Assembly (NCBI GenBank): GCA_013350335.1 | Contig: CM023542.1 | Coordinates: 124,001 to 188,000, forward strand | Direction of reading: 5' to 3' | Source of the DNA: Chimonanthus salicifolius | Lineage: Eukaryota > Streptophyta > Magnoliopsida > Laurales > Calycanthaceae | Length of the DNA: 64,000 nucleotides | Shown: in pieces, positions 44,377 through 57,099 of the stretch | How the letters are laid out: the number at the start of each line of letters is the position of its first letter | Numbering within the stretch: the stretch's first letter is position 1 | Made by a program: the position numbers and the translations under genes | The notes under the pieces: model-generated | What the model was told of the DNA's origin: nothing | What the model saw: only the letters and a program-made list of their open reading frames with translations | The model's database searches: none

Positions 44377-44379
44377 TTT

Positions 44380-47300
44380 GAGGAATGTGTATAGTGGGGC
44401 AATCTTTAATAAATGCAGAGATGAAGAGAATGTTATTTGTTTTCATAGTAAAAACTGAAATTGAGGCAACCAAGAACAGTTTTACCATGAAACTCTAAAA
44501 ATGGATACACCTTTTTCTTTCCCCTTAAAAGCTTATATATGGCAATTTTCTTCTGTTTCTCCAAATTGCATAATCTTTTCTTTTCTGAGGTCTCATGCTA
44601 TCTGGTTCCCACCAGGACCTGCAATTATCCAATGGCCCAAAGCATTCGCACTGTAATTTTTAGGAGCAAATTTACAGTATATTTAAGTTTTTACTTGCAA
44701 CCAATTACATTGTGAATGTGAATGCTCTTAAAATAAAAATAAAAAATAAAGGAAGAAAGAAACAAATGTAATTTTGGAGCATAAAATGTGCTGCTCTTGG
44801 ATTGGCCACATTTGAGATCTGACTGTCTATTAAATTATGAGTTATTACTGTAGTTTAGAAATTCAAACGATTCAGAGTCAAACCAATCAATAAATTCTAC
44901 TAAATTCTTTTAAGTCAAATTTTAAAACTCAGCCGAATTACTTGATTTGATGAGATTTTACATTGAATAAAATTTTAGAATTATTGAATTATGATTACTG
45001 CGAATTGCCAAACTTGTACTGTAAGGAGGGAGGGTCTAGCGTAAATGTGAGTGATAAATGAGGGGAGAGGGACATTTAAGAAATGTCACGAGAATGGGAA
45101 GGGTAGAAATAAATACGTTAGATTTTGGTGTCACGAGAATTGCGACGGAAATATTATCCCCCAAACAAACAAATGAATCACATATTCTTTAAAAATCAAA
45201 ACACAACTCACTCTTGTGAGAGTTTCTTACATGTCAACCAACTGCAGCATCAATTTTCAAAAATAATTTATTTGTCAATTTAAAAATAATAATAATAATA
45301 ATTTTTATAAAGTCCAATTCACGTATTCTAACAAAATTCGGCTTTGTTTTGGATTATGAAAATCAATGACCAAGTCAATCCAAGCACTTTGATCTAATTG
45401 AATCTATTATCTCCGTAAATAAAGCGCACTCCGGTAGTTGAGACTTAAGACAATTCAATATTTCCACAAAACTATTACAATTCTTATTTATGCTCTTTTC
45501 TATTCCTCTCTTTTACTGAAAACATCGATTTCCATTGCTATCCACTAGTTGCAATATAATTTTTAATTTTTTATATTTTTAATAATTTATGTTGAAATTT
45601 TGAAAAAAATTGAAAATGATTTCAAAAGAGCTTGAAAAAGTTAAAATATGTAGTACATCAAGATGTAATCATGGGTTCAATTTAAAAAAAAATGAAAATC
45701 TAATAGTTCAGTTGTTGTCCTCAAAATTTTTTATTTCTTTTAAAAATGAAGAAAACATTGTCTCGACAAGGGGAAAAAAAACATCGCTGTTCTTCTTATT
45801 AACTTTTCTAATCTCCCTATGAAAGATGGATTTCTTAAAAAAAAAAAAAAAAAAGGTTTTATTTTTGTGTCATTGATAAAGAATCTTTATCCTAAAGGTA
45901 TCATTTTCTATATATGAAAAGGACAAAAAGGTCCCTAAGTGTTCAACCCCTCTACCATCTAACTATTCAACAATTAAAATAGTCAGTGAGAAGAATTTGA
46001 ATTTAAAGTGATAATGATGATAAAGTTTATTTTTAACTCAAATACAATCACAAAAGTTCAAGTCTTAGATTCTATTATCACATAAGAAGAAGTTAAAAAA
46101 TGACCCTTTAATGATTCAATCAACGTCAACTTTCATGTATCTTATATCAATATTTAGACCCAAACAATCACCATCATATTGGACCATAATGAGCTCCACG
46201 TAGGTTGAAAAATATTAAAGGGATTAAAAATATTTAAAAATTATCAAAGTTTTGAAAATTTAAAAATGTTATGTGGCTTTAATGTGACTTCATTTAAGTC
46301 TGACATTTTTTTTCTTAGATAAGTCATTTTCTAACCTATCCATCTTATTAGATGAAAGTGAGCCCTAAATAAAATTACAAAATTTTAATAATTTGAAATG
46401 AATTTAAAGCCCTTAAGTTTTCAAGATTAGGCTTTTCAAAAAACTCGTCATATTGAACCAAAGTGGGATCTCAAAACCTCCAAATTTTTAAAAATTTTAA
46501 AAAAATATGACTTCAACGATTCAATTGACTTTTTTTTTTTTATAATTCATATTTAGACTTTTAACTAACTTAACACATTGACCAAAGGGCCCCAGATAGA
46601 TTTGAAAATTTTAAAGAAAACTTAGGGAACTTAAAAATATCAATTTAATTATTCAATTGAGGTGGTTTTTTTAGCCACACATTCATGCTTATAACTTTTA
46701 AATAGATTCATCGCATTCATTAAAATTAGGCTGTACATAGAGTCCAAAAGTTTTAAAAGAAAAATATGACTGTCAATTCATAAATCGTCAAAAACCAAAA
46801 TAAAAAAATTACAACATGTAGCAGACTAAAGGGTTACACTATGATAAACATGGGATACGAAGTACCTTGAAACTAAAAATTATTCATAAATTATAATCAT
46901 CAAGTCTAAATAATTGAAATGAGTAGTTGTCTCTCCATTAAATTTAAATTATTTGAAATTAGCTATTAAAAACTACTTTTATTTCTAACTTTTTATTATA
47001 AAGATGTTTACCATCTTAAATACATTATGATAGTATAAGTTTTTTAGTAAATCTAATACTAAAAAAATGGAAAAAAAAAAATCCAACAAAATTTGAATGC
47101 TAAGGGGCACTAAAGATGTTTGCACTTGGCATCAGTAGAAAATAAAAAAGGGTATAGTAGTATTTCACAAGAAGTTATATAAAGAGAAACAAAACACATG
47201 AGTGACTCTGATTGATAACACCTCTGCTAAAGTCATGTTTATTAGATTCAGCATAAATTTTATATAGAAGAATGCAATTAATGTGATTTCCTAAAGACAT

Positions 47301-48312
47301 TTTCTCATTAGGGTCAAATCACAAGTTCATATCATGCATTCTAATTTAAGCATATTCAATCCAAAGATAGCATTAGAGAACACAAATTAACAATTTGCAA
47401 AATGCTTCAAATTATATAGACGGGCTAAGCATGGCTCTTCATGGCATTCTATTCCCACTTATAATTTCTTTTTCCTTACAAATTTCATTAGTAACTAATG
47501 TTCATTTTTTATTAAGGCTTAATCTTCATCATTCCACTTCCTTACAACATACATTTAAAACAACGTCTCTCACATAAAGCATATCAAACAATATTATTAG
47601 ATGAAACACATCTCTTAGGTGACGTGCCTTATGCAATATGTTCTTAATCCTAATACACTTCTATTTTTGTACTCAACTTGTAATCTCATAATATGAGACT
47701 CCTTCTCTAAATGGGATTGTAGAATGAATGAGAAAAGATTTCTTAATCTCTTCAAATATAATAAAGTGTACAGATTAAACTCAAGTAATGTTTTGCTCTC
47801 CTTACTTTAAAATCAAGATTTTTGGAATATCCTAAAGTCCAATGATAACCTGGGCAAAAAATTAGCTTGTTGTTTGGTAAAAAAAGTACAATTCATGAAA
47901 AAAGAATTTGTCCGCAACGAGTACAAATATTATCCGCTCTGAGCCTAACACTCTCTCATGACTTTGTTTCAGGATGTGCGTCTTTACACATATCTTAAAA
48001 GACCTTAATGCTAGTTGAAGGAGAGCAGCTGCTTATATCTCAAAGATCAAAACACTTCATAAGCGATGTGGTATTAGGAATTGTGCCATCTTGGAAAATT
48101 TTTCTTTAGACTTTACGAGATGATTGAATCTATTATTTGATGGATAAAATAAAAACGTATGATAAATTTATAGATATTTTAATCAATTGTTTTCATCTCT
48201 TCGGTAGTGAGTCCAATAACTTTATATAATTTTAAATAATATATATATATATATATATATTGAAATTTAAATAATTTACTAAGTATACTTATATATTTCA
48301 AATAACACTATT
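44380..48312. other. AT-rich intergenic region, no gene seen
   Basis: About 4 kb without a convincing open frame. It contains short A/T runs, a (TA)n tract at 48238-48260 and moderately repetitive-looking AT sequence at 46000-46850. No specific transposon could be delimited. Confidence 0.5.
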
Positions 48313-48402
48313 TGAAATCACCTTTATCACTTAAAATACAACTCAGAATTATTTCTACGAAATCACCTTTATCACTAAAATACAACTCAGAATTATTTCT
48401 AC
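48313..48402. repeat. 45-bp tandem duplication
   Basis: 'gaaatcacctttatcact' followed by 'aaaatacaactcagaatt' and 'atttctac' occurs twice in direct succession with one T indel, which points to a recent duplication. It lies 300-400 bases upstream of the 48721 start codon. Confidence 0.85.
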
Positions 48403-48433
48403 TAGAAAAATGGCCAGTATTTTCTGTGGCCCA

Positions 48434-48580
48434 TATAAATATGAAGCCACATGGACGGTGCATGTTCACCCACGTGTCTCTCAACTAGCTTAGGATCATG
48501 GGTTTCTACTGCGACTCTTATCCCTGCCCAAATAAAACCAGACTAACCCCCCATGCCATGTCTCAAACCCTAAACCCTAA
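48434..48580 (+). promoter_or_regulatory. TATA box and tandem telo-boxes of the 48721 gene
   Basis: TATAAATA at 48434-48441. Two overlapping telo-boxes, AAACCCTAAACCCTAA, at 48565-48580. Telo-boxes are common in promoters and leaders of plant ribosomal and plastid housekeeping genes. The leader then has a GA-rich tract (48640-48680). Confidence 0.5.
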
Positions 48581-48720
48581 ATTACCCCTTTTTTTTAAAG
48601 ATCTAAATTATCACTTTTCTTTTATCTGCACGTACCAAGCAAAGCGAGCGAGAGAGAGGGAGTGAGAGGGAGATAGTCTAGATTGGCTGAAAGAGGGTAA
48701 AGGGGGTCGGGAGTTGAGAT

Positions 48721-48921
48721 ATGGCGTGTTGGTGCATTTCCGCACCTCCCACGAAAGGGTTTGCTGCTGCAACAGCTCTACGTTCAACCTACCAAAGAAG
48801 CAGCAGCAGAAGCAGAAGGAACGGTGTTTTGACATCGTTCGCGCCGCTTCGCCAACGGGTCATTTGCATGGCTCCCGAAGAAGAAAAGATAACTCGCCGA
48901 TCCCCTCTCGATTTCCCTATC
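48721..48921 (+). CDS. Exon 1 of the small acidic plastid-type protein
   Basis: 67 codons encoding the presumed transit peptide and the start of the mature protein, ending at a consensus GTAAGT donor. Confidence 0.78.
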
Positions 48922-51900
48922 GTAAGTTTCTCGAAAGTGCTTGATTCCCGTTACCAATTGTTTTTTGTTTTATTCTAGTGTACTTGCTTTCATTCCCACC
49001 TCTCTGTACCTCCGTTTCGTTGAAAGCATCAACAGCCTATTAGAGTTCATCATATTAGAATTAGAATTCAACACCACCCAACAACCCAAGTTATTAAAAG
49101 AAGCCGGCACTTTTTCTTTGAAGGTATCGGGTAATTGGAAATTTGACTGATGTTCATGCAAAATTTCAACCCACTATCCAATTAGAAATAAGCAATAACA
49201 GAATCAGAATGAGCCCCGCCTGATGGCACAGGATATGGAAACCAACCGGTCCCTTTCCTTGGCAATTATTAGACATCAAGGGTAATTTTGGGATACTGAT
49301 CTGAAATTATACTGATGTTTATCAAAACATCAACCTGATTTGACGTCAGTAATAAGAAAATCATAGTTCAACCCCACCCAACAACACAAGATATTGAAAT
49401 CAGCTGGTGCATTTTTTTGGTCTTCATTGGACCTCAGGTGTAATTTGAGATGCTGGTAATGGGAGTTAGACTGAAGTTCATGGAAAACCTCAACCCAGTT
49501 AGATATTACGACTGGAGCATTAGGATTCGACTTCATACAAGGACCCAAGATAACTAAGATATCCAAACAAGCCAGAACCTCTTCTTGGGGAATCTCAATC
49601 TATTCTTTATTACTGTTAGGACCTGTTTGGGAAAAATTCCAGCCTCCTCTAACTCAGGAATTCACAAATTCTTCTTACGTTATGGTTTATACAGTTCCTG
49701 CTGTATCCTTATTTTGTTTGGTGCTTTTTTCATTGTTTGCTGCAATCTCAAAATATCATACCTTAAGTGATTCAGGCTTTCAAATTACATAATAACACTT
49801 TCAGACGGGAATTTATAAGTTCCCTGGACTTGGAATTCTTTGGGAGTTCATAATTCCCCAATATTAATGCGTATGGAATTCTTTCAATAATTTTGTTATT
49901 CCACGTAATTCCAATTCCACCTAGAATTCCGAACTACCAAATAGATCCTTAGATATCTGGCAATTTGTTTGTTATTTTTCTGAATCCTTAAAACTAGTAG
50001 GATTGTTCTCCTTTGTGTTGATGGGTTAAGAAGTGGAAGGAATGGTATGATGGACATTTTGTAGCAACATTAACAGAAGCTATCCTTTTTTTTAAGGTAG
50101 AACTGTAGAAATAGAATTTCAAATTAATGGTTTTTTTTTAGCAGTAGGGTGTACATGAGCGAAGAGAGGGGTCTAAAAGGATTAAACCACAAAGACAAGA
50201 AAAACAGCAAGAAGAAAACAAAACAAATGTACAAAAAAGCAAAGGAAAATCTTAAGAAAAAGACTCCTGCGAAATGATTGCCGACTCCCAACTTGGCAAA
50301 ATAGTTTATCACTCCATTAGCTGAACGGCCGATTTTAGCGAAAGATACATCCATCCCTTCTGCCAATTCTCTAACCTCCCTTACCACATTGACAAGTTTC
50401 CATGGGGGACGCCTCAAACCCTTTGCCCACTTGAATGCAATTGTCGAATCCCCTTCAATAACCAGTTTACCTTGCCCATGAGCTTTCCAAATAGCCAAAG
50501 CTCTCTTAATACTATGGATTTTCACTTCATTTGAATCTTTGGTTTCCACCTACTCATTGAACATGATAGACGTTTTGTCCCTATAGTTCCTTAATACTCC
50601 GCCTATCACAACTAGCTCCGATTTTCCCCTAGCTGCTCCATCTACATTAAATTTCAAGACACCCTGTTCTGTTGGTACTCATTTCTCCTCCGACCTCACT
50701 TTTCTCCTATAACCACTCATGCACCCTTCCCAAGACGATTGGAGATCGTTTCATTTGAGACCCGCAAACTTAATGTCAGCTAGTAGCCAAACATAGACCC
50801 TCCATTTGGCCACCTAGAAGAGCTCATTTTCATCTAATGATTTACCCTCAAATATTCTAGCGTTTCTTTCCTTCCACAACGTCCACAAAATCACTGGCGA
50901 AACCATTTGCCAAGCGGTTTTCAATCTGGGGTTTACTCTCGGTAGGGACCACGAACCCACTGTTCCTAATCACGACTATCAAAAACCCAGGGAGCCTTAA
51001 AAAGATTAGTGAATTTTGTCCAAAGTCCTCTTGCAACTAGAGCAATTTAAAAAAAGTGGTCTACATCCTCATCCTCTCACTCGCATAGTACACAATTGAG
51101 ATCATCCTCTATTCTAAGCATCCCTCTCACCCTCAGTTCTATCCTGGTGAGCACATTCTCTTTTAACACACACCATACGAAAATTTGGACCCTTGGGGGG
51201 CCGCCCCTTTCCAAATGAAACTGGTGATGGCTCCATCATTTGATTGCTGTTTTTGTATCAACTCCACCATTGCTTTAACCGAAAAGCTACCAGAGGAGTC
51301 ACTCGTCCAAATCATTTCGTCCTCCTTAGCTGGTGAAAGTGGAAATTCCCCCAGCTGTGCTAATAATTCAGTTAGACATCCGTTTTCAAATGATCTAAGT
51401 TCCCTACAAAAGTCAAACTGCCAGGTGTTAAGACTCCTAGGAACATTTTCCTCCTACCATTCTACCTTACTTCTCTATTCTTAGGCCTACTCTTTTGTCC
51501 TCAACTTTACCTTTAACCAGTCCATTTATACCAGCAAACAGTCCTTAATTCGTCTACAATTTCTGATGTGATCTAAGCTTTAATCCTTGACCTGAACTCC
51601 CATATAAACGCAAGCCACTTGCTGTTTGGACCTGTTTTTCCTACTTTTTGCAGGCCATCTTGCATCATATTGGTACCAAAGCCAAGATTTAGCAATCATG
51701 TATGCAAGAAGTGGCAAATCGTACCATCGCAGATTCACCGACAACCAACGAGATGAGCTATTGATTCAAATATCAAAACAATTGTCTTGTTTGACTGAAT
51801 GAGAGACTTGTTTGGAAGAAGTGAGGGTATTAGCATCTCAAGTACCTATCATTCTTGATCTAATTGCATGGAAGAAATTTTTAATCAGCTGAGTATGGAG

Positions 51901-54900
51901 ATAGATGGGGTAACCAACGAAATCAAACGTGAACGATTATTGATAGTTTGGTAAAAAAAATTCAGCACCTCAAGAAGATGAACAATAAGATTGGTTACGC
52001 AAGCATATTTCCATACACATGTTTTGTGTGGAGAAAAAATGTGTAACTTGATTATTGACACTAGTAGCACCATGAATTTGGCTTCTCAACAAAAGGTTCT
52101 CAAATTAAAGTTGCAGGTTAAAATCATAGCCATCCATACCACGTTGCATGGTTAAATGGTGTAACCGTTCCAGTGACCAAGCGATGTTTGGTTAGCATCT
52201 GTGTTGGCAAATATGAGGACTCCATTTGGTGTGACATGATTCCAATGAACGTCTCACACATTCTTCTTAGGAGACCATGACTTTATGATATAGAGGTGCA
52301 CAATGATGGGAGAGCTAATACTTATTCTTTCTTTTTCAGTAGGTGTCAAATTGTTCTTAAGGCAATGAAAATTAGTGGAACTACCATGAAGATATTTGAA
52401 CTAGTGAAGCTCTCAAATGTTCAATCCATGCAACATTTTGAAGTAAAAATAATGAAAAAGGTGTTGTACATGCCATGGTGATAAAGGATGATAAAGAGGA
52501 ATCACATGAGGAACCTAAGCTACATTCTGAGGCAAAAGGCTGCTGTTTAACAATTCTCATATAGTACTGGAAGAATTGCACACTAATATACCATGTTGGA
52601 CATCCAACATGACAGACTCAATCTCTATGTCAATGTCACCAATTTGCTTACTTATCAAATAATTCCACAGAGCATGCAGCATTGGAAAGAAAGGAAGAAA
52701 ATCTAAAGTGAGATAGCAAAGTGCAAGATTGTAGTTCACAAAGAAAAGTACAAAGCACAATTAGTGTGTCTTTGTGATGACGTGTACTCCAATTTTCTAG
52801 TTAAATGGAAAGATCAACCCATTACTGATAGCACTTGGATCAGTGACAGTGATTTTTCATGTTCACATCCCAACTTGTACTAGCATTGTCAAGCCATTAA
52901 CTTGCTGGAGTCAAGTTCTTTCAGGCCGAGGAGAAATGATGCAGATTTGAAAGGCCTAAAAGTTCATCAAAAGAGGTCTAAAAATGATTGGGGCCCCACA
53001 TCTCAACTTTGGGACCCACCATAATAGCTGGTCCTTTAGAGCGTCATTTAGCGTAGTGAAATTTGAAGTCAAATGCCATGCAATAAATTTTGAATTCAAA
53101 TTACAAATTATGTTCAATTAGGTAGTTTAATTGGTTTTAGTTTGAATTCAAATTTGAATTATGGTGCATTTACTCTTGATTTTAAATAAGTCCAAATAAA
53201 TGTCCGAATGTATTCAAGTTATATATACCATTCATGTACTCAAACTTTTGGATAGTTGGAAATGAAATTTGATTTGAAGCTTTAGCTTTCTTTGGCTGGT
53301 GCTGACTCCTTGTAGTCCTTGGTCATGAATCCAAGGAAAGCCTAGGTGTTGACTCCTAGGAATATTATCCTCCTACCATCCTACCTTCCTTATTCTCAGG
53401 TCCACTCTTTTGTCCTCAACATTACCTTCAACCTGTCCATTTAGACCAGCAAATGGTCCCTAATTTGTCTACAGTTTCTGATTTCCTCTAAGCTTTCATC
53501 CTTGACCTAGGCTCCCATATAAACTCAAGCTGCTCACTGTTTGGATCTGTTGTCCCACATTTTGCATGCCATCCTGCATCACATGGTTTCTGTTCTTTGG
53601 CTGTTATGATAAAAACTGATTAACAGGTCCTTTCAGTGGTGGGACTGTCATGGATCTATTACTTTTCTTTGTGTTGCCTAATCTTTTTTGCTCTTTCCTT
53701 AATAGAATTGTTATATTTCCAAAAAAGGTTACATGCACTTGAAGAATTTCATCGCATTATCGGAACCTTATACCTTTTATCGTTTAAAATGAATAAGAAT
53801 AATAAGTGATAGCTTCCCTTGAAGCATTTCACAATCACATTATTAGAACCTTGTACCTCTTATCATTTAAGAAAATAATAATAATAAATAAAAACCTTAT
53901 TTCTTTTATCCTGGGCAGCCTTTGCTAAAGTTTCCATTAAACTGTAGCTAAGGCCATATTTTGCATCACTTGTCAATCTAATATGCCATTTTTTATTACT
54001 TATTTGAAGTTCCTAATTATCTTCCTCGTAGTGCCTTGATCATGTTGCCCTTCAACTCTTTCTATGGGGGTTGTTTCCTTTCTTTTGCATGCTCCAACTA
54101 TCTTAAACAAGATACCTTGATCCTCCCTTTATTGAAGCCGCCAACAAGTTTCCTCTTATGTTCATCATCATAATCGTTTAAACCATTTATCCCATCAATC
54201 TTAGGTTGGCCTTTGTATTTGGATTTGACAAATTGTTTCTATTAGCCGGCTGCCCATCTGACACCTGCAGAACTTGAACCCTCAACCTCTAGGTTGTAAC
54301 AATGAGCCCCTTACTAGGTTTCCTCTTACATTCTCATTCCTAATTCTCTTCTGAAAACTCCACACATAACTCTTATTACATGCACTTTATTCATGCTTGC
54401 TTCATCTTCTTGTTTGTTTATTACCAACTTTTACCTCCATATAACAAATTTTGTCTTGTAAAGTGCCATTCAATTTAAGTGGCGTACTTCAGCATTACAA
54501 GCGCAAGATGGTTTCTTTTGTTGTTCATTTTGAAGTGTCAGCCTCACCAATAGCGAAGGCTTTCTGTTGGGTGGCAACATGGAAAACATCAGTTTGAATT
54601 CACTGTCCATTTTTTACTTGATAAGATCACGTATGAGGTATTTGTTTGCATGTGGACTTAAACAGGTGTTCAGTCTGCCTTATCCTGTATTGTTAGATTG
54701 GGAGGAAGATTTTGCCATTTCTTCTCTTTCTTCATTGCATTGTGGTTTCCAAGATAAAACACTGGAAATATTTTACCAGTTGTGGGATTGGGCCCTTGTG
54801 AAGTAAATAAATTGTTTTTTTGTGAAAGTTCTCCCTTGTACTTTGTGAAGTTCACAAAAGTTGATTTACCTTCCAAAATGTGACCACCTCACTTGATGAA

Positions 54901-56647
54901 TTCGTGATCTTTGACTGTTGAGGAAAATGAGAGCAGGGTCTGTAAGTAGTGGCTGTATGGGTGGAATTTGGATTTGTGAAGCCATCTCAAGGTTGGGGTA
55001 GTAAGATAACAAAGTTGAGGAGATTCTCTAGCAAGAATCAAGTTTTGCATTAGGATATCGTTGAGAATATATTTTTGTGAGGAACCATGGGCTGTTGATG
55101 CAACTCCCAGATCCTTGTGTATTCCATCTCAAATCAAATGAGATGTGTTGAAGAGGGATTATTATTATTATTTGTTTCAATTTGGAGGGAGATTATTTTG
55201 GGATGCCTTTTGAAAGAATCTATATGATTGTGTGGTGGAGCTGGATCTCTATTAAAAAGAAGTGATGATGCACTTTCATTCATTGGAAGTGGAATGAAAG
55301 AAGAAGATGCGGGTATCTTCTCATTTAAATTGTTGTTCTCTACAATTAGACCAAAAGCAGGCAACTTCATGCCTAGACAAGTCAGTGTTAAAATCCTAGG
55401 TTCCACTTAGAGTTTAAGGCCTTTTGTAGGAGAGCCACTTTCGTTACAATGTCAAAAAACTCAACATTGCAATTGCAAACATTTGTTTTGTTTGGATGAA
55501 ATCAGCTGATTATATTTTCTTATGTTGCCCCTTTGTAGTGCCTATGTGACCATCTTTTCTTGGTCTCTTGGTAATTTGTGATCTCTTGGATCCCCTCATG
55601 GATGAATGAGGAGATGGCCCTTCCAATAGGCAAGGTTATATACTTTGAAAGCTATATACCACCTGCCATATATAGGGTCTATGTAAAGAGAGAAAGAGGG
55701 ATGATTCTAAGGCTAAGGCCTCGGCAAGAACTTTGATTGCAATGATTTGTTTTTCATCAATAATTTTGGTCTATTCAATGAGTCAACTGGGGGTTGGCCT
55801 TGGATACATTTTTTTGTTTTTGAGAATTACATTGAATATCGTGAGACACTTAGACCTACATGATCAGCCTACTCCGAGTGTTGCCAGTTATCCATGTACT
55901 CAGTCTTGAGTCATTCACCATCCAATTTGATCATCTTTAAAGCTTCATGGACTTAAACCTCAAAGGGGAGGTACTTCCAAATTATGCAAGTTGTCCATTA
56001 ATCTTGTGCAAAAATCTTTACTCTTGGTGACCAGGGTTTCTGTCGGATACTTTTTTCATTACACTTACTCTTTTTCTATAACTTCTAACAATTTGATAAA
56101 TCTAATTGTAAGAGTATGCCCTATTTGGGATAAATGATCTTGATGGTGGTGATGAGGATGATTTGCATCAGATACACAGGTTGCCTCTGGAAAAGGATTT
56201 GCCAAATCCAACTATGAATACTGACCTCAAATGGATGAGTTTAATGACTTCAACCATCCACTCTTCTTCTGTTTTGGTTGCAGTTTCGGCTTTGTTGTGC
56301 CTTTAGGCAAAAGAATTTGTTTCCTCCTCTCTTGGAAAAGGAAGTTGATTTTGTGACTTTGATTATTACCATTGCTCTTTATTAAATAGTCACAGATGGA
56401 AATGATGATTAATAGCAACTTTATTGTATTGATCATTGATTGTTATGTGTGGCAGGAGTGGGAAAGACCAAAGCCTGGGCGGAGACCCGACATATTCCCC
56501 CAGTTTAGTCCGATGAAAACACCATTACCACCTCCACTGCCGGCGGATCCTCCTGAGGAAGATGAGGAAGAGGAAGAAAAGAAAGAGGAAGAAGAGGAGG
56601 ATCCCGAAAAGGAAGAGAACCCAGATCAGCCGGAAAAGCCGTTGTAG
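48721..56647 (+). CDS. Small acidic, probably plastid protein of unknown function (two exons)
   Basis: Exons 48721-48921 (donor ATC|GTAAGT) and 56456-56647 (acceptor TGTGGCAG, stop TAG) join in phase 0 to give 130 residues. Residues 1-50 are rich in Ser, Ala, Thr and Arg with almost no acidic residues, typical of a chloroplast transit peptide. The mature part starts near 'MAPEEEKITRRSPLDFPI' and crosses the junction into 'EWERPKPGRRPDIFPQFSPM'. It continues 'KTPLPPPLPADPPEED' and ends in a very long glutamate/lysine/aspartate tail. I recognise this as a conserved small plant protein, but no function is known to me. The LDFPI|EWERPKPGRRPDIFP continuity across a consensus intron supports the pairing. 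The 7.5 kb intron holds a LINE and a gypsy derivative. Confidence 0.78.
48922..50126. other. Intron part, no gene
   Basis: Contains repeated degenerate blocks such as 'caaccca..caaca.caag' at about 49070, 49370 and 49500 with 'actgatgttcatgcaaaa'-like words. They look like tandem copies of a roughly 170-bp unit spaced through 49060-49560. No coding exon is seen. Confidence 0.45.
49065..49570. repeat. Degenerate tandem repeat, about 150-200 bp period
   Basis: The order 'aattcaacaccacccaacaa', 'agatattgaaa', 'ggcactttttctt', 'gtaattgga', 'actgatgttcatg.aaaa', 'ctcaaccca' and 'attagaa' recurs about three times with differences. Confidence 0.45.
50127..51425 (-). mobile_element. L1-type LINE 3' part (zf-RVT, RNase H)
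   Basis: On the minus strand the order is 'WQFDFCRELRSFENGC', 'GEFPLSPAKEDEMIWTSDSS' (zf-RVT region), 'RNARIFEGKSLDEN'-like, then RNase H with 'GKLVIEGDSTIAFKWAKGLR' and 'AKIGRSANG'. The T-run at 50129-50137 on the plus strand fits its poly(A) tail. It is truncated at 51425, exactly where an LTR begins. It is a close relative of the copy at 17040-19703 and shows that copy's uninterrupted form. Confidence 0.8.
51426..51667 (+). repeat. 5' LTR
   Basis: Direct repeat of 53347-53581 with scattered substitutions and small indels. Confidence 0.85.
53347..53581 (+). repeat. 3' LTR
   Basis: Preceded by a purine-rich stretch (ccaaggaaagcctagg) that may be the polypurine tract. Confidence 0.85.
53582..56455. 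other. Intron remainder
   Basis: No coding exon recognised. 53640-53740 ends 'cttaatagaattgttatatt' plus a short A-run, like a LINE 3' end. On the minus strand 54235-54320 holds a 'gagggttcaagttctgc' B-box-like word that could be SINE-derived. Open frames such as 54567-54806 lack similarity I can name. Confidence 0.4.
56456..56647 (+). CDS. Exon 2 of the small acidic plastid-type protein
   Basis: 63 codons plus TAG. Proline-rich block followed by the acidic tail. The 3' UTR probably extends to about 56900-57100. Confidence 0.82.
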   Translation, partial: EWERPKPGRRPDIFPQFSPMKTPLPPPLPADPPEEDEEEEEKKEEEEEDPEKEENPDQPEKPL

Positions 56648-57099
56648 GGGAATGGAATAGATTCTTAGCCACACCTCACTGCAAGTACTCCCCCTCTCAA
56701 GTATTTTGCTGTGTAAGGGAGATGCAGCATTTGCAAAATCCAAGCAGATGTATATTTTCCCTTTTTTAGTGATAGCTTGAATGACTCCTCACACTCTTCT
56801 GGGCCCATTGCGGTAGATGCTTGTATACCTTTAATGATAGAAGGTAATTTGAGTAGGATTGTCATTTGTGTGGCAATTAAGGAAACTGTTTTCTTTTAGC
56901 TCATATATTTTATATGATTTTGTGATTTTTCTCTTTACATTGGGTCTGGTGATAGATAATTGTCATCATCAAACTCAAAATTCGATTTATTTGGGTTGGC
57001 TTTCGCCATTTAGCCTAGCCCTGTCTGGTGATAGATACTTGAGAGAGAATAAATTTGATGTTTGGCGGCGAAAATATTGTTGTGTATGATGTTTCGGTT

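Larger units (their letters stand above)
51426..53581 (+). mobile_element. Internally deleted gypsy element (LTR-protease-chromodomain-LTR)
   Basis: LTRs of 242 bp (51426-51667) and 235 bp (53347-53581) both start TGTT..ACTCCTAGG and end GCATCA. TGGTACCAAAGCC right after the left LTR is a decayed Met-tRNA primer site. The interior of only 1.68 kb keeps a retroviral-type protease region at about 52020-52400 ('HPYHVAWLNGVTVPVTKRCL', 'VGKYEDSIWCDMIPMNVSHI'). A chromodomain/integrase tail at about 52740-52870 reads 'LVKWKDQPITDSTWISDSDF'. RT, RNase H and the integrase core are gone. Flanks CCAGG and CATGG are not an exact 5-bp duplication. Confidence 0.8.

Noticed and set aside
51185..51484. 99-codon plus-strand frame as a gene
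   Set aside because: Antisense shadow of the LINE zf-RVT region continuing into the LTR.
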